From Mycolicibacter longobardus (lineage in GTDB: Bacteria; Actinomycetota; Actinomycetes; Mycobacteriales; Mycobacteriaceae), in assembly GCF_002102265.1 (NCBI RefSeq), contig NZ_LQPG01000010.1:62001-126000 (forward strand): DNA of 64,000 nt. Reading direction: 5' to 3'. Position 1 is the stretch's first letter. Each line of letters opens with the position of its first letter. Positions 1 through 8,348 of this stretch are shown here, in pieces. The notes under the pieces were generated by a model, which ran no database searches, was not told where the DNA came from, and saw only the letters and a list, made by a program, of their open reading frames with translations. The translations under genes and the position numbers were made by a program.

Positions 1-82
1 CCGGTGCTTACCCAGGCCATGCAGATCCACCGTCTGAGCTGGTCGGCCGTCTGATTCCGGTTTCCGGGCGTGAGCAGTGTCG

Positions 83-1369
83 TCATCCGAGCATCCGCCC
101 ACAACCGGTTCGTACGGGTGTCCGTCGGCAATCCGCAGCACGGATCGCCTTTTCGGTAATCGCGTCAGCGTCGATGGGGTTGGACTCGAGCCAGCGAGTC
201 AGGTGGTGCTTGCACAGATCCTGGACGGCCGTCTTGACCTCATGGTTCACAAGGCTGCCAGGTTCGGCATGTCGGACCACGACGACCGCCGTCAACCCCT
301 CGCAGATGTCGTCGGGGGACAGATCGGGTTCAGTATCTCGCATCAGCTTGCGATCCCTCGCGTATCTGCTGATGACGTCGGTGAGAGCAGTCCGGAAGCC
401 GTTCTCGTGAGAGCTGAGATAGTCGCTGGTGTCCGCGTTGTCGGCGAAGGTACTGACTCTCGCCGAATAGCCGCCGGTCCACTGCATCGCGACCTCGACG
501 TCGCCCGCGGCGCCTCGCCCGCAGAAGTGGATGACGTCCTCGTGGATTGGCACGCGTGTGCGGTTGAGCTTCTTGACCATTCCCGTCAGGCCGTCGGTGA
601 AGCAGAAGGTGTACGACCTGGGCGGTTCGGGCCTCCGCTCATCGACAATTCCGATGGTCAGCCCGCTGTTCAGAAAAGCCAGCTGATGCAAGCGCCGGGT
701 CACCGTATTGAAGTCGTAGTCCGCGGCGCCGAAAACAGCTCTGTCGGCCCAGAAGCGCACGGTGGTTCCCGTCGCGGAGGCTGTATCGCCGATTTCAAAC
801 GCGCCGGACCCGGAGCGTTCGTACCGGCTGATCCAGTGCCGATCAGCATGGGTGCTTTCGACTTCCAGGCGGGTCGACAATGCATTCACGATCCAAATGC
901 CGGCGGACCGAGTACCCCCGAATGTTCCGAAGCAGCGATCCGATGTGTCGTCCCAGTCCGGTGTCCAGGCTGCGGCGACTCGGTAGGTGGTCGGCAGGAA
1001 GGGATCGGGTTCGCCGGCTGAGATCCCGCGACCGTTATCGCTGACCTCGACGCCGCCATCGTCGAGGAGTCGGACCGTCACAGCGGTGGCGTGGCCGGCA
1101 GCCGCCTCACCGACGGCATTGTCAATCAGTCGCCACAGCAGATAGTGCAGTCCCCGTTCGTCGGTGTAGACGAACCTGTCCGCATTGCTGCGGATCCATT
1201 CCGGAAACTCAAGTTGCTGTGGGTGGTGGTTCTCGATTCGCAGTGGGGATTCGTCGAGGTCTTCCTTTGGTTCGGCAACAGCGCAATGGTGGGCACCACC
1301 CATCCACGAGAAGTGGGCTACCTCGCAACATTTTCCGCAAACGGGCCAAGTGGATGCTATTGCCTGCAC
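83..1369 (-). CDS. GyrB-like GHKL ATPase with degraded active site
   Basis: The 428-residue protein resembles the N-terminal half of type II topoisomerase B subunits. Residues about 66-170 match the GHKL fold (LIDN at 81-84, DNGRG at 111-115, IVNALS near 159-164) and residues about 200-385 match the transducer domain (GTTVRFW near 201, VEVAMQW near 291, EGLTAVV near 357). The position of the catalytic Glu of GyrB is Arg80, the glycine loop reads GGTRSAG instead of GGLHGVG, and the segment holding the QTK-loop Lys is missing before LVNHEVKTAV. No Toprim domain follows; the frame stops only 82 nt from the window edge, so a frameshift cannot be excluded. The GTG start retains a Cys/His cluster (C11, C14, C15, H27, H28, C29). 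It lies 63 nt behind a nuclease gene on the same strand. Function unknown; probably not an ordinary gyrase subunit. Confidence 0.75.
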   Translation of the reverse strand: MQAIASTWPVCGKCCEVAHFSWMGGAHHCAVAEPKEDLDESPLRIENHHPQQLEFPEWIRSNADRFVYTDERGLHYLLWRLIDNAVGEAAAGHATAVTVRLLDDGGVEVSDNGRGISAGEPDPFLPTTYRVAAAWTPDWDDTSDRCFGTFGGTRSAGIWIVNALSTRLEVESTHADRHWISRYERSGSGAFEIGDTASATGTTVRFWADRAVFGAADYDFNTVTRRLHQLAFLNSGLTIGIVDERRPEPPRSYTFCFTDGLTGMVKKLNRTRVPIHEDVIHFCGRGAAGDVEVAMQWTGGYSARVSTFADNADTSDYLSSHENGFRTALTDVISRYARDRKLMRDTEPDLSPDDICEGLTAVVVVRHAEPGSLVNHEVKTAVQDLCKHHLTRWLESNPIDADAITEKAIRAADCRRTPVRTGCGRMLG

Positions 1370-1432
1370 TCAACTATTTTATCGGTGAGCACCGACAAAA
1401 AATGGCCCAGCGATACGGAGGTGTGGACGGTT

Positions 1433-2140
1433 CTAAACCTCTTTGAGGGTCAGTGAGATCGTGTAGATCAGCCACTGCACAGGCACTCCGTATTTTTCCG
1501 ATAAGGTTTTAATATCGCGCTGAAACTCTTGGTCCGGCTGGCCAGTCACGATGAGGAGGCGAGGCGTTGGCAGATCCTTGGCAGCCGACATTTTCTTCAA
1601 CGCGGTCATATAGCTGCCCGCTTGCGAGACGAGGTCCCGTTTGGGCTCTTGGGCCTTCAATTCAATACCGACGAGGGCTTTGGTTTTCTTGTCTTCAGCC
1701 AGAATATCGAGATAGCACCGGGGGGTGATCGGCACTTCCGAATCACGAAATCGCAAGCCAAGCTTTTTTAGCGCAGGCAACGTTTCCAAGTTTTTCTGCA
1801 GAAATTCTGAGAGTGCTTTCTCTTCCTTGAAAAGACCACTGGGGCTCTGGATGCCCGGGGGGCGGTGCTTCGCATCGAAGAGGTAGATCCGTGTTCGCCG
1901 GTCGTTTGTCGGGTCGCGTAGGTCGGGGACGGTGGATATCCCCGCCGCTCGTAGCTGCGCATCGAGTTCTTCGCAGAATTTCGACGATAAGCGTTGGTAT
2001 CCGGCCTTCCTGGCGAGTGTGCCCAGCAGCCGATCCGGGGTTTGGGACAGCGACGTGGCGTCGGGTGCGGCGCGGACTGCGGCGCGGCACTCATCAACTA
2101 CCTGGGCAAGACGATCTGACCTGCGTTGTCGGTCCGCCAT
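1433..2140 (-). CDS. PD-(D/E)XK nuclease-like protein, NucS/DUF91 type core
   Basis: The 235-residue protein has a helical N-terminal part and a restriction-endonuclease-like core from about residue 100. An acidic helix (EEKALSEFLQKN, 106-117) is followed by LGL, then YLDILAED with Asp145, IELKA with Glu160 and Lys162, and a helix with Gln173. This D-x14-E-x-K pattern is the metal-binding site of RecB/NucS-type nucleases. The rest of the protein lacks similarity that I recognise. Base composition is visibly poorer in G+C than the following housekeeping genes, suggesting acquisition. It is the upstream member of a probable operon with the GyrB-like ATPase, suggesting they act together, perhaps in defence. 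Nuclease fold is well supported; biological role is inference. Confidence 0.75.
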   Translation of the reverse strand: MADRQRRSDRLAQVVDECRAAVRAAPDATSLSQTPDRLLGTLARKAGYQRLSSKFCEELDAQLRAAGISTVPDLRDPTNDRRTRIYLFDAKHRPPGIQSPSGLFKEEKALSEFLQKNLETLPALKKLGLRFRDSEVPITPRCYLDILAEDKKTKALVGIELKAQEPKRDLVSQAGSYMTALKKMSAAKDLPTPRLLIVTGQPDQEFQRDIKTLSEKYGVPVQWLIYTISLTLKEV

Positions 2141-2219
2141 CCGCCAAGCCTATTTCAAGAAAAGTGAACCCGACGCCAGATATCGACATCTGGCGTCGAG
2201 CATTTCCCTCAAGGAAGGG

Positions 2220-2444
2220 TCAGGCGTCTTCCTCGGCCTCGTCCTTGCTGGTGAAGACTTCCTTGGTCCGCTCGACGGCGTGAGTGGCGATCTCCACGGA
2301 ATCCTGGACGATCGCGTTGACGCCGCCGGAGATGTCCCCGCGAATGATGTCGCCGGCGTCCTCAACGATGTCCGAGGCCTTCTCGACGGCGTGAGCGGCG
2401 ATATCACGTGCGGCGTTGAATGCGTCCTTGGGAGTGATGGCCAT
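2220..2444 (-). CDS. small helical conserved protein (74 aa)
   Basis: This 74-residue protein consists of alternating hydrophobic and acidic helical stretches (AHAVEKASDIVEDAGDII, then ATHAVERTKEVF) without Cys or membrane spans, ending in a lysine/glutamate tail. It has two similar segments, each about 35 residues, built around A-x-x-A-V-E-(K/R), suggesting an internal duplication. The start is preceded by GGAGACC at good spacing. Short proteins of this type are common in mycobacteria, and I recall Rv1893 as similar, but the function is unknown to me. It sits 63 nt upstream-facing from gluD's end, same strand, and could be a separate transcript. Confidence 0.7.
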   Translation of the reverse strand: MAITPKDAFNAARDIAAHAVEKASDIVEDAGDIIRGDISGGVNAIVQDSVEIATHAVERTKEVFTSKDEAEEDA

Positions 2445-2507
2445 GGGGGTCTCCTGTCGCTAACTGTCGGATCTGACTCTAGACGGCGGGCAGCGTGTGC
2501 GCAGCGC

Positions 2508-3392
2508 CTAAACCACCCGGGCGCCGGGGGTGCCCTCCGGCTCGATCGGGGCCGCTTCCAAAGGAGTGTGGCGGGCCCGGCGTAGCCGGCGCTCCAGCCC
2601 GATCGCACCGGCCGACAGGACCATGTTTCCGGTGATCATGAGCGCCGCGATCACCAGCAGCGCAGGCAGGTAGTTGCTGTACTGGGAGCCGACCACGGTG
2701 CCCTGGCGCACCATCTCCACGAACGTGATCTGGTAGCCGATCGCGGTGTCCTTGAGCACCACCACCAGTTGCGATACCAGAACCGGCAGCATCGCGGTGA
2801 CGGCCTGCGGCAGCAGCACCAGGCGCATCGACTTGCCCCAGCCCAGACCAAGTGCGGCGGCCGCCTCGGACTGTCCGCCGGGCAGGGCTTTCACCCCGGC
2901 CCGCACGATCTCGGCGATGACCGCGCCGTTGTAGAGGGTCAGGCCGGTGACCACTCCGGCCAGGGCGAGATGCTGCGGCGGGAAGGCATTGAGCAGGCCG
3001 TAGACGAAGTAGGCGAAGATCATCATGATGAGCACCGGGATCGCCCGGAAGAACTCCACCACCATCGCGCAACTCCAGCGGACCGGCCGGACTCTCGACA
3101 GCCGGCCGACCCCCAGAGCGACACCCAGGATCAGTGCCAGCCCGATCGACCAGGCCGCCGCGGTCAGCGTACCCACCACGCCGGGCAGCACGTAGGTCCG
3201 CCACAGGTCAGCGGTCAGGAACGGCGTCCACTTCTCGGCCGCCAGTTGGCCTTTGGCGGACAGCCGCGAATAGATCACCCAGCACAGCAGCCCGACGACA
3301 AGCACCGTGACCGCCGACAGCGCATGGTGGCGGGCGCGGGCCCGCGGTCCGGGTGCGTCGAACAGCACCGTCGCCGGTGCCGCGGACCTCAT
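2508..3392 (-). CDS. gluD: glutamate-type ABC transporter permease GluD
   Basis: A 294-residue inner-membrane permease of the polar amino-acid (HisM/GlnP) family. About five to six hydrophobic segments are present; the EAA loop for docking the ATPase is seen as SEAAAALGLGWGKSMRLVLL around residue 180. It has a longer soluble N-terminus than GluC, with one extra membrane span near residues 25-45, and a charged C-terminal tail. The start codon at 3392 overlaps the gluC stop (ATGA), which favours it over the longer open frame upstream. It is the last gene of gluA-gluB-gluC-gluD and pairs with GluC as the channel. Confidence 0.9.
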   Translation of the reverse strand: MRSAAPATVLFDAPGPRARARHHALSAVTVLVVGLLCWVIYSRLSAKGQLAAEKWTPFLTADLWRTYVLPGVVGTLTAAAWSIGLALILGVALGVGRLSRVRPVRWSCAMVVEFFRAIPVLIMMIFAYFVYGLLNAFPPQHLALAGVVTGLTLYNGAVIAEIVRAGVKALPGGQSEAAAALGLGWGKSMRLVLLPQAVTAMLPVLVSQLVVVLKDTAIGYQITFVEMVRQGTVVGSQYSNYLPALLVIAALMITGNMVLSAGAIGLERRLRRARHTPLEAAPIEPEGTPGARVV

Positions 3393-4066
3393 CGCGACAC
3401 CGCCCAGCGCCGGTCCAGATACCCGAACAGCAGGCCCAGCGGCAGCGTGAGCACAACGAAGCCCGCGGCGAACACCGCGCCCACCCCCAGCAGGGCCGCG
3501 GTGTTCTCGGTCATCGTCTTCATCAGCAGCGCCGCTTCGGCGACGCCGATCGCGGACGCCAACGTGGTGTTCTTCGTCAGTGCGATCAGCACCGAGCCCA
3601 GCGGGATGATCACGGCACGAAAAGCCTGGGGCAACAATACGATCCGCAGGTTCTGGGTAAAGCTCAGGCCCAGCGACCGGGCGGCCTCGGCCTGCCCGAT
3701 GCCCACCGTGTTGACGCCGGAACGCACCGCCTCGCAGACGAACGACGCGGTGTACACACTGAGCCCGAGCACCGCGAGCCGGAAATTGCTGTCGTCGATC
3801 GACGTCGGTGAATGCGGATCGGTCAGCGTCACGCCCAGCGTCTGGGACAGTCCGAACGAGCACAGCAGCAACAGCAGGGTCAGCGGCGTGTTGCGCACCA
3901 GGTGGACATAGGTGGCGCCCACCCCGCGCAGCACCGGAACCGGAGCCAGCCGCATCGCGGCCAGCCCGGTGCCCAGAACCAACGCGATGGCACCGGACAA
4001 CACCGCCAACTCGACGGTGACGGTGAAGGCTTGCAGAATCTGGCCCCGGTATTCGGCGAACATCAT
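3389..4066 (-). CDS. gluC: glutamate-type ABC transporter permease GluC
   Basis: The 225-residue protein is a polar amino-acid ABC permease: it starts with EYRGQILQAF and an early membrane segment typical of this family, continues with about five hydrophobic spans, and carries the EAA motif (AEAARSLGLSFTQNLRIVLLP near residues 120-140). It overlaps gluB by 4 nt at its start and gluD by 4 nt at its end, so the four proteins are translationally coupled. With GluD it would form the membrane pore for substrate delivered by lipoprotein GluB. Glutamate is the assumed substrate from the gene set known in corynebacteria and mycobacteria; a related acidic or polar amino acid is possible. Confidence 0.9.
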   Translation of the reverse strand: MMFAEYRGQILQAFTVTVELAVLSGAIALVLGTGLAAMRLAPVPVLRGVGATYVHLVRNTPLTLLLLLCSFGLSQTLGVTLTDPHSPTSIDDSNFRLAVLGLSVYTASFVCEAVRSGVNTVGIGQAEAARSLGLSFTQNLRIVLLPQAFRAVIIPLGSVLIALTKNTTLASAIGVAEAALLMKTMTENTAALLGVGAVFAAGFVVLTLPLGLLFGYLDRRWAVSR

Positions 4067-4869
4067 CGTTCGATGGGCGGCGGGACGGGCACCGCGAAAC
4101 CGGCGGCGCCGAAATTCTCCACGAACGCCGTCCGCCAGGAGCCGTCGCGTTCCATCTCCTCGATCGCGTCGTTGATCCGCCGCCGCAACCCGTCGTTGCC
4201 CTTTTGCACCCCGATCCCGTACTTCTCTTCCGAGAACCGTTTGCCGACCAGCTTGAAGGACCCGGGACTCTGGGCGGCATACCCGGCCAGGATCACGTCA
4301 TCGGTGGTCACCGCGTCGATCGCATTGTTGCGCAGGGCTTCCACGCACGCTGAGTAGGTGTCGTAGCGCTGCAGTTGCACGCCCGGGTAGCGGTCCTTGA
4401 TCCGCTGGGCCGGGGTCGAGCCCGACACCGAACACAGCTTCTTGTGCCGCTGCAGCGACGCGGTGCCGGTGATGTCGGTGTTGTCGGCGCGGACCAGCAG
4501 GGACTGGCCGGTGAGCAGGTAGGGGCCGGCGAAGTCGACCTTCTGCCGTCGGGAATCGGTGATCGAATAGGTAGCCACCAGGTAGTCGACCTGGCCGTTG
4601 CGCAACAGCATCTCGCGCTGGGCGGACGGGGCCTCGATCCAGGTGATGCGGTCCGGCGGGTAGCCGAGTCGCGACGCGACGTAGCGGGCCACATCGACAT
4701 CGAATCCGCTGAGTGTGCCGTCCGGTTTCTTGACGCTCAACCCGGGCTGGTCGAACTTGACGCCGACGGTGATCTTGCCGCTGTCGTTGGGCGTGCACGC
4801 CACCAGCAGTGCCGACACCACCGCGAGTACGGCGCAGACCCGCATGTGCAACGTTCGCCCGGCCAGCAT
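4063..4869 (-). CDS. gluB: glutamate-binding lipoprotein GluB
   Basis: A 268-residue solute-binding protein. The N-terminus is a lipoprotein signal (hydrophobic stretch then LVAC, Cys25), so it is anchored outside the membrane. The mature part begins with ITVGVKFDQPGLSVKKPDG and contains GFDVDVARYVASRLG, both characteristic of family 3 amino-acid binding proteins; the Arg/Asp pair that contacts the alpha-amino/carboxyl group lies in the S-I-T-D-S-R-R segment near residue 105. Internal Met9 is a plausible alternative start, since it gives a more typical signal peptide. The ATG overlaps the gluA stop by one base. Confidence 0.9.
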   Translation of the reverse strand: MLAGRTLHMRVCAVLAVVSALLVACTPNDSGKITVGVKFDQPGLSVKKPDGTLSGFDVDVARYVASRLGYPPDRITWIEAPSAQREMLLRNGQVDYLVATYSITDSRRQKVDFAGPYLLTGQSLLVRADNTDITGTASLQRHKKLCSVSGSTPAQRIKDRYPGVQLQRYDTYSACVEALRNNAIDAVTTDDVILAGYAAQSPGSFKLVGKRFSEEKYGIGVQKGNDGLRRRINDAIEEMERDGSWRTAFVENFGAAGFAVPVPPPIER

Positions 4870-5627
4870 CAGTGATCGAGAACTTTGGCGAGAAAGTCTT
4901 GGGCGCGCGGAGACTTCGGTGCGCTGAAGAACTCCGCCGGGGCGGCGTCCTCCACGATGGCGCCGTCTGCCATGAACACCACCCGGTCGGCCGCGCGGCG
5001 GGCGAAGCCCATCTCGTGGGTGACCACCACCATGGTCATCCCGTCGTCGGCCAGGGCGGTCATCACATCGAGCACCTCGCTGATCATCTCCGGATCCAGC
5101 GCACTGGTCGGCTCGTCGAACAGCATCACCTTGGGGTCCATCGCCAGCGAGCGGGCGATCGCCACTCGCTGCTGCTGCCCTCCGGACAACTGCGCGGGGT
5201 GTTTGTCGGCCTGATCGGCCACCCCGACCCGTTCCAACAGTGCCATCGCCTGCCGCTGCGCCTGCGCCCGAGGCGTCTTATGCACCTTCATCGGTGCCAG
5301 TGTGACGTTGTCCAGGATGGTCTTGTGCGGAAACAGATTGAACGACTGGAACACCATTCCCACCTGCGCGCGTAGCCGGGCCAGCGCCGGGCCTTCGGCC
5401 GGCAGCGGCTGCCCGTCGATGGCGATGACACCGGAGTCGACGACTTCGAGCCGGTTGATGGTGCGGCACAGGGTGGACTTGCCGGAGCCCGACGGGCCGA
5501 GGATCGCCACCACCTCGCCGCGGGCGACCTGCAGATTGATGCCCTTGAGCACATGCAGGCCGCCGAAGTACTTGTTGACGTCTCGGATGGCGATCATCGG
5601 CACCGGATCCGGCCCGCCGCTGGTCAT
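4869..5627 (-). CDS. gluA: glutamate-type ABC transporter ATPase GluA
   Basis: A 252-residue ATPase with all motifs of the polar amino-acid importer class: Walker [10 protein letters not shown] (44-52), Q-loop Gln94, signature LSGGQQQR (147-154), Walker B VMLFDEP (167-173) and H-loop His204. It energises the GluC/GluD channel. The start at 5627 was chosen from its position at the domain boundary; a second in-frame ATG at 5597 (MIAIRDV) is equally acceptable. The longer frame upstream is antisense to miaB and was discarded. It is the first gene of the operon, divergent from miaB across about 100 bp. Confidence 0.92.
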   Translation of the reverse strand: MTSGGPDPVPMIAIRDVNKYFGGLHVLKGINLQVARGEVVAILGPSGSGKSTLCRTINRLEVVDSGVIAIDGQPLPAEGPALARLRAQVGMVFQSFNLFPHKTILDNVTLAPMKVHKTPRAQAQRQAMALLERVGVADQADKHPAQLSGGQQQRVAIARSLAMDPKVMLFDEPTSALDPEMISEVLDVMTALADDGMTMVVVTHEMGFARRAADRVVFMADGAIVEDAAPAEFFSAPKSPRAQDFLAKVLDH

Positions 5628-5726
5628 GGCATCCGACCCTACCCAGGAAGGCTGGGCCCGGGCGCCGCTATCGGCCGGGTCACTCCGATAGATCCGGGTG
5701 CGGCCAACCGCCGTACCATAGTCCGG

Positions 5727-7193
5727 GTGAGTTCGCCGGTGATTTCCGAACAGCTGCGCACCTACGAGGTGCGCACCTACGGCTGTCAGATGAATGTTCA
5801 CGACTCCGAACGCATCGCCGGCATGCTGGAGCAGGCCGGTTACCGCCGCGCCGCCGAGGGCGCCGACGCCGACCTGGTGGTGTTCAACACCTGCGCGGTG
5901 CGGGAGAACGCCGACAACAAGCTGTACGGCAACCTGAGTCACCTGGCGCCCAACAAGCGCAGCAACCCCAACATGCAGATCGCCGTCGGCGGCTGCCTGG
6001 CCCAGAAGGACAAGGACGGCGTGCTGAGCCGGGCGCCCTGGGTGGACGTCGTCTTCGGCACCCACAACCTGGGGTCGCTGCCGGTGCTGCTGGAACGCGC
6101 CCGGCACAACCAGCGCGCCCAGGTCGAGATCGTCGAATCACTGCGGGAGTTCCCGTCCTCGCTGCCCGCCGCGCGGGAATCGGCTTATGCGGCCTGGGTT
6201 TCCATCTCTGTCGGCTGCAACAACAGCTGCACCTTCTGCATCGTGCCGTCGCTGCGCGGGCGTGAGGTGGACCGCAGCCCCGATGACATCCTCGCCGAGG
6301 TCACCGCCCTGGCTGACCAAGGCGTTCTGGAGGTGACCCTGCTGGGCCAGAACGTCAACGCCTACGGTGTCTCGTTCGCCGACCCGGCGCTGCCGCGCGA
6401 CCGCGGCGCGTTCGCGTCGCTGCTGCGGGCCTGCGGACGCATCGACGGTCTGGAGCGAGTCCGATTCACCTCACCGCATCCGGCGGAGTTCACCGACGAT
6501 GTCATCGAGGCGATGGCGGAGACCCCGAACGTCTGTCCCACCCTGCACATGCCGCTGCAATCCGGCTCGGACCAGGTGCTGCGCGCGATGCGCCGCTCCT
6601 ACCGGGCCGAGCGCTACCTGGGCATTCTCGACCGGGTCCGGGCCGCGATTCCGGACGCGGCAATCACCACCGATCTGATCGTCGGATTCCCCGGCGAGAC
6701 CGAGCAGGATTTCGCCGACACCCTCGACGTGGTGTCCGCGGCCCGATTCTCGGCCGCATTCACCTTCCAGTACTCCAAGCGGCCCGGTACGCCGGCGGCC
6801 GAGCTTCCTGATCAGCTGCCCAAAGAGGTTGTCCAGCAACGCTATGACCGTCTGATCGAGCTGCAGGAGAAGATCTCGCTGGAAGAGAACCAGGCCCAGA
6901 TCGGCCGCACCGTCGAGCTGCTGGTGGCGGTCGGGGAGGGGCGCAAGGATGCCCAGACGGCGCGGATGAGCGGCCGGGCCCGCGACGGCCGGCTGGTGCA
7001 CTTCGCTCCGGGGGCAGCGCAGGTCCGTCCCGGCGACGTGGTGACCACGACGGTGACCGGCGCCGCACCCCACCACATGCTGGCCGATGGGGCGCTACTG
7101 AGTCACCGGCGCACCAGGGCCGGTGATATCCACGCCGGACCGGGGCCCGGTGTCGGGCTTGGCATGCCCAAGATGCCGGGGGCGTCGTCGTGA
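5727..7193 (+). CDS. miaB: tRNA-2-methylthio-N6-isopentenyladenosine synthase MiaB
   Basis: Radical-SAM methylthiotransferase that adds the 2-methylthio group to i6A37 of tRNAs after MiaA has acted. In the 488 residues the UPF0004 domain comes first, with cluster Cys20 (TYGCQMN), a second Cys in NTCAVRE and a third in GGCLAQ; the radical [11 protein letters not shown] motif follows near residue 162, then HMPLQSGSD, and a C-terminal TRAM domain (about 420-480, including [11 protein letters not shown]). The GTG start at 5727 is the only start next to the conserved N-terminus; the long upstream extension is noncoding. Its TGA overlaps the next gene by 4 nt. miaA is encoded 5 kb away in this window. 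Confidence 0.95.
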   Translation: MSSPVISEQLRTYEVRTYGCQMNVHDSERIAGMLEQAGYRRAAEGADADLVVFNTCAVRENADNKLYGNLSHLAPNKRSNPNMQIAVGGCLAQKDKDGVLSRAPWVDVVFGTHNLGSLPVLLERARHNQRAQVEIVESLREFPSSLPAARESAYAAWVSISVGCNNSCTFCIVPSLRGREVDRSPDDILAEVTALADQGVLEVTLLGQNVNAYGVSFADPALPRDRGAFASLLRACGRIDGLERVRFTSPHPAEFTDDVIEAMAETPNVCPTLHMPLQSGSDQVLRAMRRSYRAERYLGILDRVRAAIPDAAITTDLIVGFPGETEQDFADTLDVVSAARFSAAFTFQYSKRPGTPAAELPDQLPKEVVQQRYDRLIELQEKISLEENQAQIGRTVELLVAVGEGRKDAQTARMSGRARDGRLVHFAPGAAQVRPGDVVTTTVTGAAPHHMLADGALLSHRRTRAGDIHAGPGPGVGLGMPKMPGASS

Positions 7194-7786
7194 GCGGCAG
7201 CGGGCACAACCAGGGTGACTTCGAGGCCTACCGTGCCGACATCGAAGCCGCGGAACGGCGCGTGGCGGGTGAGATCGACCCCGGCGGCAGAGGTTTGGTG
7301 GTCGCGGTCTGCGTGTTCGTACTCTTGGGCTCGTTTCTGCTGCCGCACACCGGTTCGGTCCGCGGCTGGGATGTGCTGTTCCCGGGCAACCGTACCGACG
7401 ATGCACTGCTGACTCTGCCATCGCAGCTGTTCATGTGGCTGGCGCTGGTGTTCGGTGTCGGGTTCTCCCTGCTGGCCTTGATCACCCGACGTTGGGCGGT
7501 GGCCTGGGTGGCGCTGGCGGGCTCGGCGGTGGCCAGTGCGACCGGGCTCCTTGCCGTGTGGTCGCGGCAGACCGCGGTGCTCGGCGAACCGGGCCCGGGA
7601 ATCGGGCTGATCCTGGCCTGGATCACGCTGGTAGTGCTGACGTTTCACTGGGCCCAGGTGGTGTGGTCGCGCACCGCGCTCCAGCTCGCCGCCGAAGAGG
7701 AGCGACGGCGCAGCACCGCGCAGCTGCAGTCGAAGAACCTGCTGGATGGTCTCGACCGCCCGAAGGACCCGCCGCCGGCCGAGTAG
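7190..7786 (+). CDS. conserved membrane protein, Rv2732c-like
   Basis: A 198-residue protein with four predicted membrane helices (about 37-53, 80-100, 107-125 and 142-158) between a charged N-terminus and a charged, glutamine-rich cytoplasmic tail ([16 protein letters not shown]). Mycobacteria carry a protein of this size and layout directly after miaB (Rv2732c in my memory); no catalytic motif is visible. The GTG start overlaps the miaB stop (GTGA), so expression is coupled to miaB. Function unknown. Confidence 0.85.
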   Translation: MSGSGHNQGDFEAYRADIEAAERRVAGEIDPGGRGLVVAVCVFVLLGSFLLPHTGSVRGWDVLFPGNRTDDALLTLPSQLFMWLALVFGVGFSLLALITRRWAVAWVALAGSAVASATGLLAVWSRQTAVLGEPGPGIGLILAWITLVVLTFHWAQVVWSRTALQLAAEEERRRSTAQLQSKNLLDGLDRPKDPPPAE

Positions 7787-7805
7787 CCTTCGCCCGCCGG
7801 GTGCA

Positions 7806-8266
7806 TCAGCGTCGCGGCACGTCTCCGCGCCACGCACCGGTTTCGGTGGGTTCGTTCTCGATGAAGTCCTTGAACCGTTTGAGGTCCGCGTGGACCCGAT
7901 GGTCCAGGATGTTGAGTTTGTCGGCGACGTTCTCCACGAAACCATCCGGGTCGATGTCCATCTGGGTGGTCACCCGGGTGGTGTCGTCGTCGATCTTGTG
8001 GAACGTCACCACTCCACACCGTGGCTGGGACCGGCGTCGGATCGCCAGGCGACGCGTTCTTCGGGATGTTGTTCGGTGATGGTCGCGTCGAACTCACGGG
8101 TCGCCGGTCCGACCTTGATCTTCCAGTGCAGATGCGTGTCGTCGCGTTGCTTCACCTCCTCGACGCCCTCCATGAATCTCGGGAACGATTCGAACTGGGT
8201 CCATTGGTTGTAGACCGTCCGGATCGGTCGTTTGACGTCGAGCGCTGCGGTGATATTGCTGGCCAT
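7806..8266 (-). pseudogene. frameshifted SRPBCC-fold protein gene
   Basis: Two adjacent reading frames together make one SRPBCC (polyketide cyclase/dehydrase-like) protein of about 152 residues. The first part starts at 8266 (MASNITAALDVKRPIRTVYNQ) and runs through WKIKVGPATREFDATITEQ to a premature stop at 8006; the second resumes at VTFHKIDDDTTRVTTQMD and continues to 7806. At the join the expected HGGVVTFH needs two bases fewer than the sequence has (an extra GT or TG within GGTGTGGAGTGG, near 8012-8022). Everything on both sides is well conserved, so this is either a recent frameshift or a sequencing error. Ligand unknown. It is convergent with the gene ending at 7786. Confidence 0.8.
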
Positions 8267-8348
8267 GCCCGATACCCCCAGTGAGAGTTGGTCGTTGTCA
8301 CCATGGGGGGTAGCCCGCGACGGCCGATCGTCAAACCTCGGGCGTGGG

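Noticed and set aside
1..140. Frameshifted continuation of the GyrB-like gene toward a Toprim domain
   Set aside because: A shifted frame contains a weakly GyrB-like ARK...DLHGLGKH string, but only 82 nt remain before the window edge, too little to support it; kept as an open question in the ATPase finding.
77..1021. Long plus-strand frame opposite the GyrB-like gene
   Set aside because: It has no protein-like domain and mirrors the conserved minus-strand gene; high-G+C DNA commonly opens the opposite frame.
2479..4280. Extended frames through gluC and gluB, giving apparent longer gluD or antisense proteins
   Set aside because: The extensions carry no conserved blocks; start codons overlapping upstream stops (ATGA) explain the real genes.
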